From Dictyoglomus turgidum DSM 6724 (lineage in GTDB: Bacteria > Dictyoglomota > Dictyoglomia > Dictyoglomales > Dictyoglomaceae), in assembly GCF_000021645.1 (NCBI RefSeq), contig NC_011661.1:1768723-1832722 (forward strand): DNA of 64,000 nt, in the 5' to 3' direction. Both the position numbers and the translations under genes were made by a program. This document shows, piece by piece, positions 34,827 to 43,348 of this stretch. Within the stretch, counting starts at the first letter, position 1; every line of letters starts with the position of its first letter. The notes beneath the pieces are model-generated. The model worked only from the letters and a program-made list of their open reading frames with translations. It did no database searches and was not told the DNA's origin.

Positions 34827-34928
34827 TACCCACACCTCCGTGTATTATAAATTTTAAAAAAAGTGCTACTAAAAAACTAAAAAATTATATATCAATATAT
34901 TAAAGGCGTAAAGAAAAAAAATCTGAAG

Positions 34929-35336
34929 CTAAATAATATCAGTTATGGCAATGTTTGTATGTCTTACCCACTTAAGAGAAGATAGCTCATCATAAAGTCT
35001 TTTTATCTTTTCAACTTTTCCCCTTACAAGTATCACTTCCATACAATTTTTTTCATCAAGATGAACATGCAAGGTAGAGATAATTACATCATGGTAATGA
35101 TGCTGTATGTCCGTCAACTTTTCAGAAAGTCCATAAACATCATGCTCATAAATGAGGCTTATACTTCCTGCTACCTTTTCTTTTTTTAAATTCCATTTTT
35201 CCTTTATAATATAATCTCTTATTAGATCTCTTATAGCCTCTGATCTACTATTATATCCTTTATCTTCTATTATTTTGTCAAAATTTTCTAAAAGATCCTC
35301 CTCTATAGAAACCCCAAAGCGAACAATTTTAGCCAT
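34929..35336 (-). CDS. nikR: Nickel-responsive regulator NikR
   Basis: 135 residues: N-terminal ribbon-helix-helix DNA-binding part (1-45, VRFGVSIEEDLLENFDKII) and C-terminal ACT-like nickel domain. The four nickel ligands H79, H90, H92 and C98 match E. coli H76, H87, H89 and C95 with a constant offset of 3. It should repress nickel uptake when nickel is plentiful. Ribosome-binding site GGGAGC. It lies upstream of nikM on the same strand with a 102-bp gap, and diverges from larE. Confidence 0.95.
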   Translation of the reverse strand: MAKIVRFGVSIEEDLLENFDKIIEDKGYNSRSEAIRDLIRDYIIKEKWNLKKEKVAGSISLIYEHDVYGLSEKLTDIQHHYHDVIISTLHVHLDEKNCMEVILVRGKVEKIKRLYDELSSLKWVRHTNIAITDII

Positions 35337-35367
35337 GTCAAGCTCCCAGTAAAAAATCTTTGAATAA

Positions 35368-35420
35368 ATTATAACACATGAAAATAAATTATTTCACAAT
35401 TCATACTTTTTAAGTATAAT
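35368..35420. promoter_or_regulatory. Divergent nikR/larE promoters with shared palindrome
   Basis: For nikR (minus): extended -10 TGTTATAAT (-10 at 35373-35368) with TGAAAT as -35. For larE (plus): TTTCAC (35392-35397), 17-bp spacer, TATAAT (35415-35420). TGAAAATAAATTATTTCA at 35379-35396 covers both -35 regions, with 5-nt arms TGAAA and TTTCA. It is a candidate NikR operator that would join nickel uptake control and nickel cofactor synthesis (inference). Confidence 0.5.
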
Positions 35421-35448
35421 ATTTTAAAAACCAATTGAGGTGAAGCAT

Positions 35449-36255
35449 ATGAAGGAAAAATTAGAAGAACTTAAAAATTTCTTAAGAGATTGTAAAAAAG
35501 TAGTAGTAGCATACTCGGGAGGTGTAGATAGTACTTTCCTTTTAAAAGTTGCAAAAGACACCCTTGGAGACAATGTATTAGCGGTAACCCTTATAAGCCC
35601 TATTTTCCCAGAAAGAGAAATTAAAGAGGCAAAAAGAATTGCAGAAGAACTTGGAGTAAGGCACATAATACTGAAAAATGACGAGCTTTTGAAGCATGAA
35701 GAGTTTATTAAAAATCCTCCTGAAAGATGCTACATATGTAAGAAATATAATTTTCAAAAAATAATTGAAGTTGCAAAGGAAAATAATATAGATTGTGTGC
35801 TTGATGGGAGCAATGTAGATGACCTAAAAGATTATAGACCTGGAAAAATGGCTCTTAAAGAGTTAGGAATCTTAAGCCCTCTTTTGGAATTAGGATTTTC
35901 AAAGGAAGAAATTCGAAGGTTGTCAAGAGAATTTAATCTTCCCACCTCAGAAAAACCATCCCTCGCCTGCCTTGCCACAAGAATCCCTTACGGAGAAAGG
36001 ATTGAGATAGAAAGGCTAAAAAGAATAGAAGAAGGAGAAGATTATTTGACTAAATTAGGGTTCAATCAGGTTAGGGTTAGAGACTATAAAAACATGGCAA
36101 GAATAGAAATAGAGGAAGAAAACTTCTCTTTGATCCTAAAAAAGGATATAAGGGAGAAAATTATCAGAAAACTTAAGGAGCTAGGATATAAGTATATAAC
36201 TCTTGACCTTGAGGGATACAGAACAGGGAGCATGAATCAAGAAATTAAAAAATAG
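35449..36255 (+). CDS. larE: LarE-type ATP-dependent sulfur transferase (nickel-pincer cofactor)
   Basis: 268-residue PP-loop enzyme adding sulfur to the pyridinium precursor of the nickel-pincer nucleotide used by lactate racemase and relatives. AYSGGVDSTF gives the SGGVDS loop at 23-28; CYIC gives C94 and C97, and SLACLATRIPYG gives C174. The three-cysteine pattern suggests the [4Fe-4S] catalytic type described for Thermotoga LarE (from memory) rather than the sacrificial single-Cys type. ATG at 35449 is chosen over GTG at 35440 because GAGGTGA is spaced for it. larA, larB and larC are not in the window. Confidence 0.88.
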   Translation: MKEKLEELKNFLRDCKKVVVAYSGGVDSTFLLKVAKDTLGDNVLAVTLISPIFPEREIKEAKRIAEELGVRHIILKNDELLKHEEFIKNPPERCYICKKYNFQKIIEVAKENNIDCVLDGSNVDDLKDYRPGKMALKELGILSPLLELGFSKEEIRRLSREFNLPTSEKPSLACLATRIPYGERIEIERLKRIEEGEDYLTKLGFNQVRVRDYKNMARIEIEEENFSLILKKDIREKIIRKLKELGYKYITLDLEGYRTGSMNQEIKK

Positions 36256-36276
36256 GAGAGGAAAATTTCCCTCCCC
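36244..36276 (-). terminator. Terminator of the flavodiiron gene
   Basis: Stem GGAGAGGAAA / TTTCCCTCC at 36255-36274, imperfect. On the minus strand it is followed by TATTTTTTAAT. It sits between the convergent larE and flavodiiron genes, whose stops are 21 bp apart. Confidence 0.65.
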
Positions 36277-37458
36277 TTAGGAAGTTAAACCTAACTCTTT
36301 ATGTTTTAAATAGATAGCATCAGCAAGCTCATCTAATAATTTAAAATCTTCTTTCTCAGGAAGTCCTTTAACAAGCACAGGATTTAATATTTCTACATTC
36401 AAATTTGTAAGATTATTCTTTAAGATTTCAAGAGTTCTTCCACCCCATCCGTAAGATCCAATTATGGATACAAACTTTGCCTTTGGCTTAAGAACATTTG
36501 CAAGGTAAGTAACATAAAGAGCCTTTGGATGAGGTCCAGCAAGTACCGTAGGAGTTCCCACTATAATGGTTGCAGCATCCACAAGTGCCATAGCTATCTT
36601 TCCAATATCAGCAGTGGATAGATCAAATATCTCTACAGCAATTCCTTTTTCAATAAGTTTATCTGCTAAATAATCCACCATTATTTTCGTACTATCATGC
36701 ATAGAAACATAGGGAAGAACTACTATATTTTTAGGATCTTCACTTATCCAATCCTTATAAGCATTAATAATAAAATTAGGGTTATTATAAATAGGCCCAT
36801 GACTTGGAGCTATTAAATCAATATGAAGTTCTTTAATTTTTTCCAAATTTTTCTGAATTATACTACGAAATGGCATCATGATCTCGGCATAATATCTTTT
36901 TGCAGCCTCATAAACAATTTTTTCATCCTCCACATATAAACTTGAAGTAGCATAATGGGAACCAAAAAGATCACAGGTGAAAAGAATTCTATCTTCCATA
37001 AGATAACTTACCATGGTCTCGGGCCAGTGTACCCAAGGAGTATATATAAACTTTAAAGTTTTATCTCCAAGAGAAAGCTCTTCACCATCATTCACTGTAA
37101 TAAATCTATCATCAGGTATATGTAAATGGGACTTAAGAAGCTCCTTACCTTTTGGATTGGTCACTACCTTAGCTGATGGATATTTTTCTAAAACAAAAGG
37201 AATACTTCCTGAATGATCTTGCTCGGCATGATGGGATATTACATAGTCAATTTTAGATATATTAGAAAAATAGGAGAATAGTATATCTTTTTTAGTGGGA
37301 TCAACAGTATCTATCAAGGCAGTTTTCTCACTTCCTATAACTAAATAGGCATTATAACTGGTACCATCAGGCAAAGGAATAAGAGAATCAAACAGTGTCC
37401 TGTTCCAATCAGGCACTCCCACATAATAAACCTTTTCCTTTATTTTTCTTGGTTTCAT
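36277..37458 (-). CDS. Flavodiiron protein (A-type flavoprotein, O2/NO reductase)
   Basis: 393 residues, cytoplasmic; reduces O2 to water (or NO) to protect anaerobes, usually with rubredoxin as donor. The N-terminal metallo-beta-lactamase domain has all diiron ligands: H77, E79, D81, H82 (HHAEQDH), H144, D163 and H220. A flavodoxin domain follows from about 250 (VSMHDSTKIMVDYLADKL; IGSYGWGG). GGAGGG is too close to the first ATG but 6 nt from the second, so the start is MKPRK at 37458. No rubredoxin gene is adjacent. Confidence 0.92.
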   Translation of the reverse strand: MKPRKIKEKVYYVGVPDWNRTLFDSLIPLPDGTSYNAYLVIGSEKTALIDTVDPTKKDILFSYFSNISKIDYVISHHAEQDHSGSIPFVLEKYPSAKVVTNPKGKELLKSHLHIPDDRFITVNDGEELSLGDKTLKFIYTPWVHWPETMVSYLMEDRILFTCDLFGSHYATSSLYVEDEKIVYEAAKRYYAEIMMPFRSIIQKNLEKIKELHIDLIAPSHGPIYNNPNFIINAYKDWISEDPKNIVVLPYVSMHDSTKIMVDYLADKLIEKGIAVEIFDLSTADIGKIAMALVDAATIIVGTPTVLAGPHPKALYVTYLANVLKPKAKFVSIIGSYGWGGRTLEILKNNLTNLNVEILNPVLVKGLPEKEDFKLLDELADAIYLKHKELGLTS

Positions 37459-37504
37459 TCTCATCCCTCCAATTTATACTTTTTAGATATACTTTTCGAA
37501 AATA

Positions 37505-37533
37505 ATTATAATACTAATAATACAAAATTGCAA
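37505..37533 (-). promoter_or_regulatory. Promoter of the flavodiiron gene
   Basis: On the minus strand: TTGCAA (37533-37528), 17-bp spacer, TATAAT (37510-37505); about 40-nt leader to ATG at 37458. Confidence 0.65.
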
Positions 37534-37570
37534 AAAATTTTCAATAAGGAGGAACAGCTTCTGAGGGATT

Positions 37571-37608
37571 AAAGGGTAAAAAGGGAAGGAACATCTTTGT
37601 TCCTTCCC
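37571..37608 (-). terminator. Terminator of the TRAP/SDR operon
   Basis: Perfect 11-bp stem GGGAAGGAACA / TGTTCCTTCCC (37583-37593 with 37598-37608) with a 4-nt loop. Minus-strand reading then gives TTTTTACCCTTT. It begins at the stop codon of the SDR gene. The region 37465-37570 holds otherwise only the flavodiiron promoter. Confidence 0.88.
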
Positions 37609-38366
37609 TAAGCGGTAAATCCTCCATCAATGGAGATAATACTTCCAGTCATATACCCTGCCTCATCACAAGCAGCAAAAAGTATAGCAAAAGCAATCTC
37701 TTCCTCTTTACCCAATCTTCCTATAGGACGTCTTTCAGACATCTGCTTTAATACCTCATCAGCATTAGGCAATTTCTTTAACCTTTCTGCAAGTCCTTGA
37801 GTAAAAGTGGTTCCTGGACATACCGCATTAACTCTTATGTTTTCTCTTGCATAGTCAATAGCCATAGATTTTGTCAAAGAAATAAGGGCTCCCTTTGACA
37901 TACTATAAACACATCTTTCGGGAATTGCCTTCAATGCTACCTCTGAAGATACATTTACTATTACTCCTCCACCTTGTTTTTTCATCTCAAGAACAGCATA
38001 CTTTGAAAGGAAGAAGGGACCTTTTACATTCACAAGCATGGTCTTATCAAAATCTTCTTCAGAAGTATCCTCCACCTTACCATATACCACTATTCCAGCA
38101 TTATTAACCAGGATATCTATCTTGCCAAAATTTTCAACCACTTCTTTTATTATCCTTTCGGCATCCTTAGGAGAGGAGACATCTCCCAAAATAAAAATAG
38201 CTTCACCACCATTATTTTTTATGATTTCAACAGTTTCCTTACCTTTTTCTTCCGAAATATCATTTACTGCTACCTTTGCTCCCCTTTCTGCAAACATAAT
38301 AGCAGTTTTTCTTCCAATACCAGAACCTGCACCAGTAATGAGAACTACCTTACCCTTAAAGTTCAT
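37608..38366 (-). CDS. Short-chain dehydrogenase/reductase
   Basis: 252-residue classical SDR. NAD(P) loop TGAGSGIG at 11-18, NNAG, catalytic Ser in VNVSSEVA and YSMSK (Tyr and Lys), C-terminal GSIISIDGGFTA. An aspartate after the second strand (VNDISEE) hints at NAD(H) preference. It resembles FabG and sugar-alcohol or sugar-acid dehydrogenases; the place at the end of a TRAP operon favours sugar-acid oxidation (inference). AGGAGGGAG precedes ATG; it lies 12 bases after the DctM gene. Confidence 0.9.
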   Translation of the reverse strand: MNFKGKVVLITGAGSGIGRKTAIMFAERGAKVAVNDISEEKGKETVEIIKNNGGEAIFILGDVSSPKDAERIIKEVVENFGKIDILVNNAGIVVYGKVEDTSEEDFDKTMLVNVKGPFFLSKYAVLEMKKQGGGVIVNVSSEVALKAIPERCVYSMSKGALISLTKSMAIDYARENIRVNAVCPGTTFTQGLAERLKKLPNADEVLKQMSERRPIGRLGKEEEIAFAILFAACDEAGYMTGSIISIDGGFTA

Positions 38367-38378
38367 CTTTTCTCCCTC

Positions 38379-39662
38379 CTATTTTCCAAAGATTAAGTTT
38401 GGGATAAAGAGCACAAGACTTGGGAAGAAGATCAAAGTAACAATCGCAAGGACTACAGCTAAAAGAAAAGGCCAGGATTCTTTTAAAAACTCCTCTAAGC
38501 TAACATCCAGAATCGTACATACCGCATACATGGCAGCACCTACAGGAGGGGTAAAATTACCTATAGCACAAGTCATAACAAAGACAAGTCCAAAATGTAC
38601 AGGATCAATACCAAGCTTAATAGCGATGGGGAAAAATATAGAAGTTAGCATCAATATAAGAACAGTAGCGTCAATAAAACATCCAGCAACAAGAAGTAAA
38701 GCAATTAAAATCAAATAAAAAATGTAAGGATTAGTTGTTATACCTAAAATCCAGCTGGAAATTATTTCTGGAATTCTCTCCCAAACAATTCCATAGGAAA
38801 ATATATTGGAAAAAGCAATTAAAGACATAGTTGCACCTATATCTATAGTAGAATCTCTAAGAGCCTCGATGAAATTCTTTAAAGTCAATTCTCGGTATGC
38901 CAAAATCCCTACAAACAATGCATATACCACACATAAAGCTCCAATTTCAGAGGGAGTAAAGAGTCCTCCTCTCAATCCCACAATAAGTATTACTGGAAAG
39001 ATTATAGCCCAAATACTCTTTATGAAAGAAATTCCAATTTCCAAAATAGAAGCTCTCTTTTCTCTTAAAGGTGCAAAATTTCTTATACGAGAAGTAATTG
39101 CAACAGTAATCATTAAAAATGTCATCACTAAAAGTCCTGGAATAATGCCTCCTGCAAACAATCTTCCTATGGAGACTTGGGCAATGGTTCCAAACAAAAC
39201 CAATCCTATACTTGGAGGGATAGTTGGAACTTCAAGAGAAGAATAAACCAAAGCTCCTGCTGCATAACCCTTAGGAAGTCCCCTTTTTATCATCTCAGGT
39301 CCAAGCATTCTCGCTTCCATTGCTGCATCTGCAATAGCAGAACCTGATACTCCTCCCATCAAAGCAGAAAGGACACAAGTCACATGAGCAAGTCCTCCCC
39401 TTAAATGTCCTACAAGCACCATAGAAAGATCTATTAATCTCTTAGTAATACCAGTATAGTTCATCATATTCCCAGCAGTAATAAATAAAGGAATAGCAAG
39501 TAATGCAAAGTTAATATTTTGGGTTAAAGGCAATTGAATAGGAGTTGTTATTGGAATCTCTGGGTGTTGTAAAAAGAAAAGAAAACCTGAAATTGCTATA
39601 GCAAAAACTACAGGCATTCCAAGGAGCATAAAAAGGAAAAAGAAGATTATAACCAACAGCAT
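38379..39662 (-). CDS. TRAP transporter large permease (DctM)
   Basis: 427-residue membrane permease, about 12 helices, of a Na+-driven TRAP carboxylate importer. Family marks: MGGVSGSAIADAAMEARMLGPEMIKRG region and VGLVFVMTCAIGNFTPPVG. ATG at 39677 lies inside the DctQ gene; GGAGG within it is spaced for ATG at 39662, 2 bases after the DctQ stop, so the latter is taken as the start. It works with DctQ and DctP just upstream. Confidence 0.92.
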   Translation of the reverse strand: MLLVIIFFFLFMLLGMPVVFAIAISGFLFFLQHPEIPITTPIQLPLTQNINFALLAIPLFITAGNMMNYTGITKRLIDLSMVLVGHLRGGLAHVTCVLSALMGGVSGSAIADAAMEARMLGPEMIKRGLPKGYAAGALVYSSLEVPTIPPSIGLVLFGTIAQVSIGRLFAGGIIPGLLVMTFLMITVAITSRIRNFAPLREKRASILEIGISFIKSIWAIIFPVILIVGLRGGLFTPSEIGALCVVYALFVGILAYRELTLKNFIEALRDSTIDIGATMSLIAFSNIFSYGIVWERIPEIISSWILGITTNPYIFYLILIALLLVAGCFIDATVLILMLTSIFFPIAIKLGIDPVHFGLVFVMTCAIGNFTPPVGAAMYAVCTILDVSLEEFLKESWPFLLAVVLAIVTLIFFPSLVLFIPNLIFGK

Positions 39663-39664
39663 AG

Positions 39665-40144
39665 CTATTTCCTCCATTTCCTCAAATTATTTATTTCGTC
39701 AATAATTTTTACTATGGTTGTTATTGCCAAAAGAAAAGAACCTACAGGAATACTTAAAGTAGCCCACATGTAGCTAAAACCATACATTCCTTCGAAGGTT
39801 CTATATTTTTGGACAAAAGCAAGTCTAATCCCAAACACAATAAGATAAATTAAGAAAGCTAAAATAATAATGTAGTTAAAAATTTTTATATAACTCTGAA
39901 CCCTTTGAGGAAGTCTTTTAACTAAAAGATCCACATTCATAAGTTTATCTCTTCTATAAGCAGCATCCATCGCAAACATTGTTGCCCAAGCAAAAAAGAA
40001 GCTTGCTAATGGATTAGCCCAATATATAGGACTTCTTAAAGTTCTTGAGACACCGGCAGAAAAAACCAATACTACAATTAAGACCAAAAGAATTTCTGCC
40101 ATATATAGTTCAATCTTTCCTAATATCTCATATATTTTTCTCAT
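39665..40144 (-). CDS. TRAP transporter small permease (DctQ)
   Basis: 159 residues with four membrane helices, typical of DctQ. Marks: SFFFAWATMFAMDAAYRRDKLMNVDLLVKRLP. AGGAGGAG precedes ATG. It forms the membrane complex with the large permease, from whose start its stop is separated by only 2 bases. Confidence 0.9.
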   Translation of the reverse strand: MRKIYEILGKIELYMAEILLVLIVVLVFSAGVSRTLRSPIYWANPLASFFFAWATMFAMDAAYRRDKLMNVDLLVKRLPQRVQSYIKIFNYIIILAFLIYLIVFGIRLAFVQKYRTFEGMYGFSYMWATLSIPVGSFLLAITTIVKIIDEINNLRKWRK

Positions 40145-40181
40145 TGCTTTTCAACTCCTCCTGTAAGAATAGAGAAAATTT

Positions 40182-40211
40182 AAGGGGGTCCTACATTGAA
40201 CGGACCCCCTT
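40182..40211 (-). terminator. Stem-loop between DctP and DctQ genes
   Basis: Perfect 10-bp stem AAGGGGGTCC / GGACCCCCTT with a 10-nt loop. On the minus strand it is followed by AAATTTTCTC, a weak U-tract. It likely lets only some polymerases continue, or protects the DctP message, so that binding protein exceeds permease. Confidence 0.75.
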
Positions 40212-40223
40212 GAAATTTTTCAC

Positions 40224-41219
40224 CTACTTCTTTCTCAGCTCTTTCCAGATTCTATCTTTCACTTCTTTTACCTTTAATACTTCATAAGCCTTTTCTCCAG
40301 CTTTCTTAAACGCCTCAAGATCAATATCCTTTGTAGGGACGATTACCATACCCTTTTCTTGTATTAACTTCTTTACTTCTTCTTCTCTCTGGAACACAAC
40401 CTTGGTTGTTTCAAGTCCTGCCTTATCGCATTCTTCTTCTAAGATCTTCTGATAAGTAGGTGGCAAGCTTCTAAACCATTTAGCACTAACAACCTCAAAG
40501 TTAATAAGGAGAATATGTCTAGTTTCATTCACATACTTTAATACTTCATAAAGTCTCATTCCTGGTATGTTGTTATATACTAGCTCTACACCATCTATAG
40601 CCTTTTGCTGGAGAGCAGGATAAACATCTCCAAAAGCAAGAGCAACTGGCGTTGCTCCAAGAGCTCTGATAGATTCTTGCCAAACTGGAGTTCCAGGAGT
40701 TCTTATTCTAAGACCCTTTAAATCCTCGGGCTTTTTAATGGGTTTATTAGTCATAAAATGTCTGAATCCTTGAATCCAAGTAAAAGAAAGTACCTTAAAG
40801 CCATATTTCTCCTCAAGGGTCTTTAACCAATTATGTACTGTTGGCATCTTCTTTAACTTTGCCACCTCTTCAGGACTGTCCACAAAGTAAGGGCAATTCA
40901 TAACACCAATTTCTGGCAAATACATAGCCATTCTTGCAGCATCGGTGTTCTGCCCTACATTAGCTCCCTGTCTAATCTGCTCCAATATATCCTCTTCAAC
41001 TCCTAATTGAGCACTATGATAAACCTCAATTTTTAAGCCACCTTTTGTTCTTTCTTCAACAGCTTTTGCCCACTTCAAGAATCCTTCATGATATGGATCA
41101 AGAGGGGAAAGAACGTGGTTAAACTTTAAAACAAACTGACGAGTTTGAGCAGAAAGTGGTACAGCAAAAAGAAGTATAATTAGAGATGCTAACATCAAAA
41201 ACCTTTTAAAACTTTTCAT
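40224..41219 (-). CDS. TRAP transporter solute-binding protein (DctP)
   Basis: 331 residues with a signal peptide (FLMLASLIILLFAVPLSAQ). The DctP fold shows GLKIEVYHSAQLG, and LKGLRIRTPGTPVW carries the arginine (R173) that pairs with the substrate carboxylate; GVELVYNNIPG follows. The substrate is probably a sugar acid or other hydroxy acid (inference from operon partners). GGGGAGG precedes ATG. The 100-bp gap upstream carries a CTTTTAAGAAA motif also present upstream of the RpiR gene. Confidence 0.92.
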   Translation of the reverse strand: MKSFKRFLMLASLIILLFAVPLSAQTRQFVLKFNHVLSPLDPYHEGFLKWAKAVEERTKGGLKIEVYHSAQLGVEEDILEQIRQGANVGQNTDAARMAMYLPEIGVMNCPYFVDSPEEVAKLKKMPTVHNWLKTLEEKYGFKVLSFTWIQGFRHFMTNKPIKKPEDLKGLRIRTPGTPVWQESIRALGATPVALAFGDVYPALQQKAIDGVELVYNNIPGMRLYEVLKYVNETRHILLINFEVVSAKWFRSLPPTYQKILEEECDKAGLETTKVVFQREEEVKKLIQEKGMVIVPTKDIDLEAFKKAGEKAYEVLKVKEVKDRIWKELRKK

Positions 41220-41319
41220 TCCTTTAAAACCTCCCCTTTTAAGAAATTATTTTCAAAAATTCCCAAAAAACCCTTAAAAAGCTTATAACTATTTCTTTCC
41301 CTTCCTCTCACCTCCTAAC

Positions 41320-42276
41320 TTAACATACTCTATATAAGGGCTCTTTACCCTTTAAAGCTAATACAAGATTTTCAACCGCTATTCTTGCCATATTTATAAC
41401 CGCCTCTTCGGTATGAGCACCTATATGCGAAGTAACCACCACGTTATCAAGTTTAAGAAGAGGTGAATTTATGGGAGGTTCATTCTCAAAGACATCTAAT
41501 CCAGCCCCTAAAATTCTTCCCTCTTTTAAAAATTTATATAGTGCCTCTTCATCAATGATCCCACCACGAGAAGTATTTATAATCACTGCATTCCTTTTCA
41601 ACATATTAAGTTCTCTCTCAGAAATCATATGATATGTTTCATTAGTTAAAGGGACATGTATAGTAATTACATCAGACTTTTCAAGAAGCTCTTGTAAAGT
41701 TACATAAAAGATCTTTTCCCTTGAAGCCCATTCATAGTCGGGATATTTATCAAAACATAAAACCCTCAGATTAAATCCTCTTAAAAGCTCAACTACTCTC
41801 TTCCCAATGCTTCCTGTGCCTATAACTCCTAAGGTTTTCTCACTTAATTCATTTCCTATAAATCTATTCCAGTTCCCTCCCCTAGTTTTCTTGTCAGAAA
41901 GATTTATCTTTCTCAAAACATTTATAATCAAACCAACCGTAAGTTCAGCCACAGCGTTACTGTTTACTCCTGGAGTATTTGTAACCACAATATTTCTCCT
42001 CTTGGATTCTTCCAAATCAATATTATCTACTCCTACACCATACTTTGATATTACCTTTAATTTATTAGCATTCTTTAAAACCTCAGATGTTACAGGATCA
42101 ATCCCCACAATAAGCCCATCCAAGTCTTTTACTAACTCCTTCATCTCCTCCTCAGTTAACACTCTTCCCAAAGGATTAATTATTACCTCTATCTCTTCTT
42201 TCCTGAAAATTTCCTCAAATCTATCTTTTACTTTTTCAAAACTTCTTGGAGTAATAAGCACTTTGAACAAAAACAT
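41320..42276 (-). CDS. D-2-hydroxyacid dehydrogenase (SerA-like, no ACT domain)
   Basis: 318-residue NAD-dependent oxidoreductase of the D-isomer 2-hydroxyacid family. Marks: GVGVDNIDLEESKRRNI, NAD loop GTGSIGKRV, catalytic Arg in NTSRGGIIDEEAL, and catalytic His in SHIGAHTEEA. It has no C-terminal ACT domain, so general 2-hydroxyacid or sugar-acid chemistry fits better than regulated serine synthesis. AAGGGAG lies very close to ATG at 42276, so TTG at 42270 is an alternative start. It follows the RpiR gene by 12 bases. Confidence 0.88.
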   Translation of the reverse strand: MFLFKVLITPRSFEKVKDRFEEIFRKEEIEVIINPLGRVLTEEEMKELVKDLDGLIVGIDPVTSEVLKNANKLKVISKYGVGVDNIDLEESKRRNIVVTNTPGVNSNAVAELTVGLIINVLRKINLSDKKTRGGNWNRFIGNELSEKTLGVIGTGSIGKRVVELLRGFNLRVLCFDKYPDYEWASREKIFYVTLQELLEKSDVITIHVPLTNETYHMISERELNMLKRNAVIINTSRGGIIDEEALYKFLKEGRILGAGLDVFENEPPINSPLLKLDNVVVTSHIGAHTEEAVINMARIAVENLVLALKGKEPLYRVC

Positions 42277-42288
42277 CTCTCCCTTCTT

Positions 42289-43134
42289 TTAAAATCTTTT
42301 AGGAACAATTGCTTCCCTTGTCAACTTCAGGTTTTCAATCATTTTGTCTAATCTTTTTAAGGCTACGCCTATATACAAAGTATCTATAATAGAAAGTTGA
42401 GCTATCCTTGCAGAAGTACTCTCCGTTCTATAAAAGGTTTCTTCAGAAGAAACCGAGAGCTTTATGTCAAGAACCCTATCAAGAGGGGTTTTCGCATAAT
42501 GAGTAATTCCAATTGTAGTAGCACCTCTATTTTTGGCAAGTTCCAAAGCCTCAAAAATATCTTTACTACTTCCTGATGCCGATATCCCTATAACCACATC
42601 CTGAGGTTCAAGGATACTTGCAGACATTGCCATCATATGGCTATCTATATAAGCCACGGTAGGAATTCCAGTTTTCATAAATTTATGCTGAGCATCAAGG
42701 GCTACAGGTCCCGATCCTCCAACTCCATATATCTGAAGTTGTCTTGCATTCAAAATAGCATCAATTGCTCTTTCGATTTCTTTTACAGAAATGACATTTA
42801 ACGTAGACTCCATTGCCCTTATATTCGCCGAGAAAACTTTTTTAAGAATTGTTTCCAAATCGTCTCCCTCTTGTACTGCTTGATGTACAGTCTTAATAGG
42901 TTGAATTTTCTCCGTTGCAAGAGCAATCTTTAATTCTTGAAAACCTCTAAGCCCAAGTTTTTTGCACATTCTCACTATAGTTGCTTCACTTACTCCTATT
43001 CTTTCGGCAAGTTCTGTGATTGGAAGATGAAGAACTTCCTGCCAACGAGCTAAAATATAATTTGCTACTTTTTCTTCCGAATCTCTAAAGCTCTCTTTTT
43101 GTTCCTTTATCTTCTCAAGAATACTATTATCCAT
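42289..43134 (-). CDS. RpiR/MurR-family regulator
   Basis: 281 residues: N-terminal helix-turn-helix (ELAERIGVSEATIVRMCKKL, about 40-60) and C-terminal SIS sugar-phosphate domain (YGVGGSGPVALDAQHKF; GISASGSSKDIFEAL). SIS domains bind phosphosugars, so the inducer is probably a phosphorylated intermediate of the imported sugar acid. AGGGGG precedes ATG. It is the first gene of a run that continues with the hydroxyacid dehydrogenase and TRAP genes, so it likely controls them and itself. Confidence 0.92.
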   Translation of the reverse strand: MDNSILEKIKEQKESFRDSEEKVANYILARWQEVLHLPITELAERIGVSEATIVRMCKKLGLRGFQELKIALATEKIQPIKTVHQAVQEGDDLETILKKVFSANIRAMESTLNVISVKEIERAIDAILNARQLQIYGVGGSGPVALDAQHKFMKTGIPTVAYIDSHMMAMSASILEPQDVVIGISASGSSKDIFEALELAKNRGATTIGITHYAKTPLDRVLDIKLSVSSEETFYRTESTSARIAQLSIIDTLYIGVALKRLDKMIENLKLTREAIVPKRF

Positions 43135-43243
43135 TTTGTTCCCCCTAAGAAAAAATTTTACATTTTATAAAAATTTCCTTTTAAAATTTCTTTTAAGAAA
43201 AATTTTTACAAAAATAAAAAATTAAAGTATATTTCTATGTTTA

Positions 43244-43274
43244 ATTATAATATTATAGGGTGTAAAAATGTCAA
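43244..43274 (-). promoter_or_regulatory. Promoter of the RpiR gene
   Basis: On the minus strand: TTGACA (43274-43269) and TATAAT (43249-43244) with a long 19-bp spacer; another TATAAT lies at 43257-43252. Downstream at 43187-43200 is TTTCTTTTAAGAAA, a perfect 6+6 inverted repeat that could be the autoregulatory operator. Confidence 0.5.
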
Positions 43275-43348
43275 TAGAGTTATAAGATGAAAATTTTCTA
43301 CAAAAGACCGGTAAAAAATTACTAATAGGAATCAAAAACAAAAAACTT

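Noticed and set aside
34167-34835. GTG start giving MWVMHIPDG for NikM
   Set aside because: The His next to the first Met is needed for metal binding in this family and the ribosome-binding site fits the internal ATG.
35401-35406. TCATAC, the half-site of the E. coli NikR operator
   Set aside because: No GTATGA partner exists at the required 16-bp spacing, so the E. coli-type site is not supported; the TGAAA/TTTCA palindrome is the better candidate.
38038-38718. 226-codon open frame on the plus strand across the SDR and DctM genes
   Set aside because: It spans two well-supported minus-strand genes and their intergenic site; composition is Ser/Thr/Ile-rich as expected for an antisense shadow.
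41807-42292. 161-codon open frame on the plus strand inside the hydroxyacid dehydrogenase gene
   Set aside because: Antisense shadow with no family features and no ribosome-binding site.
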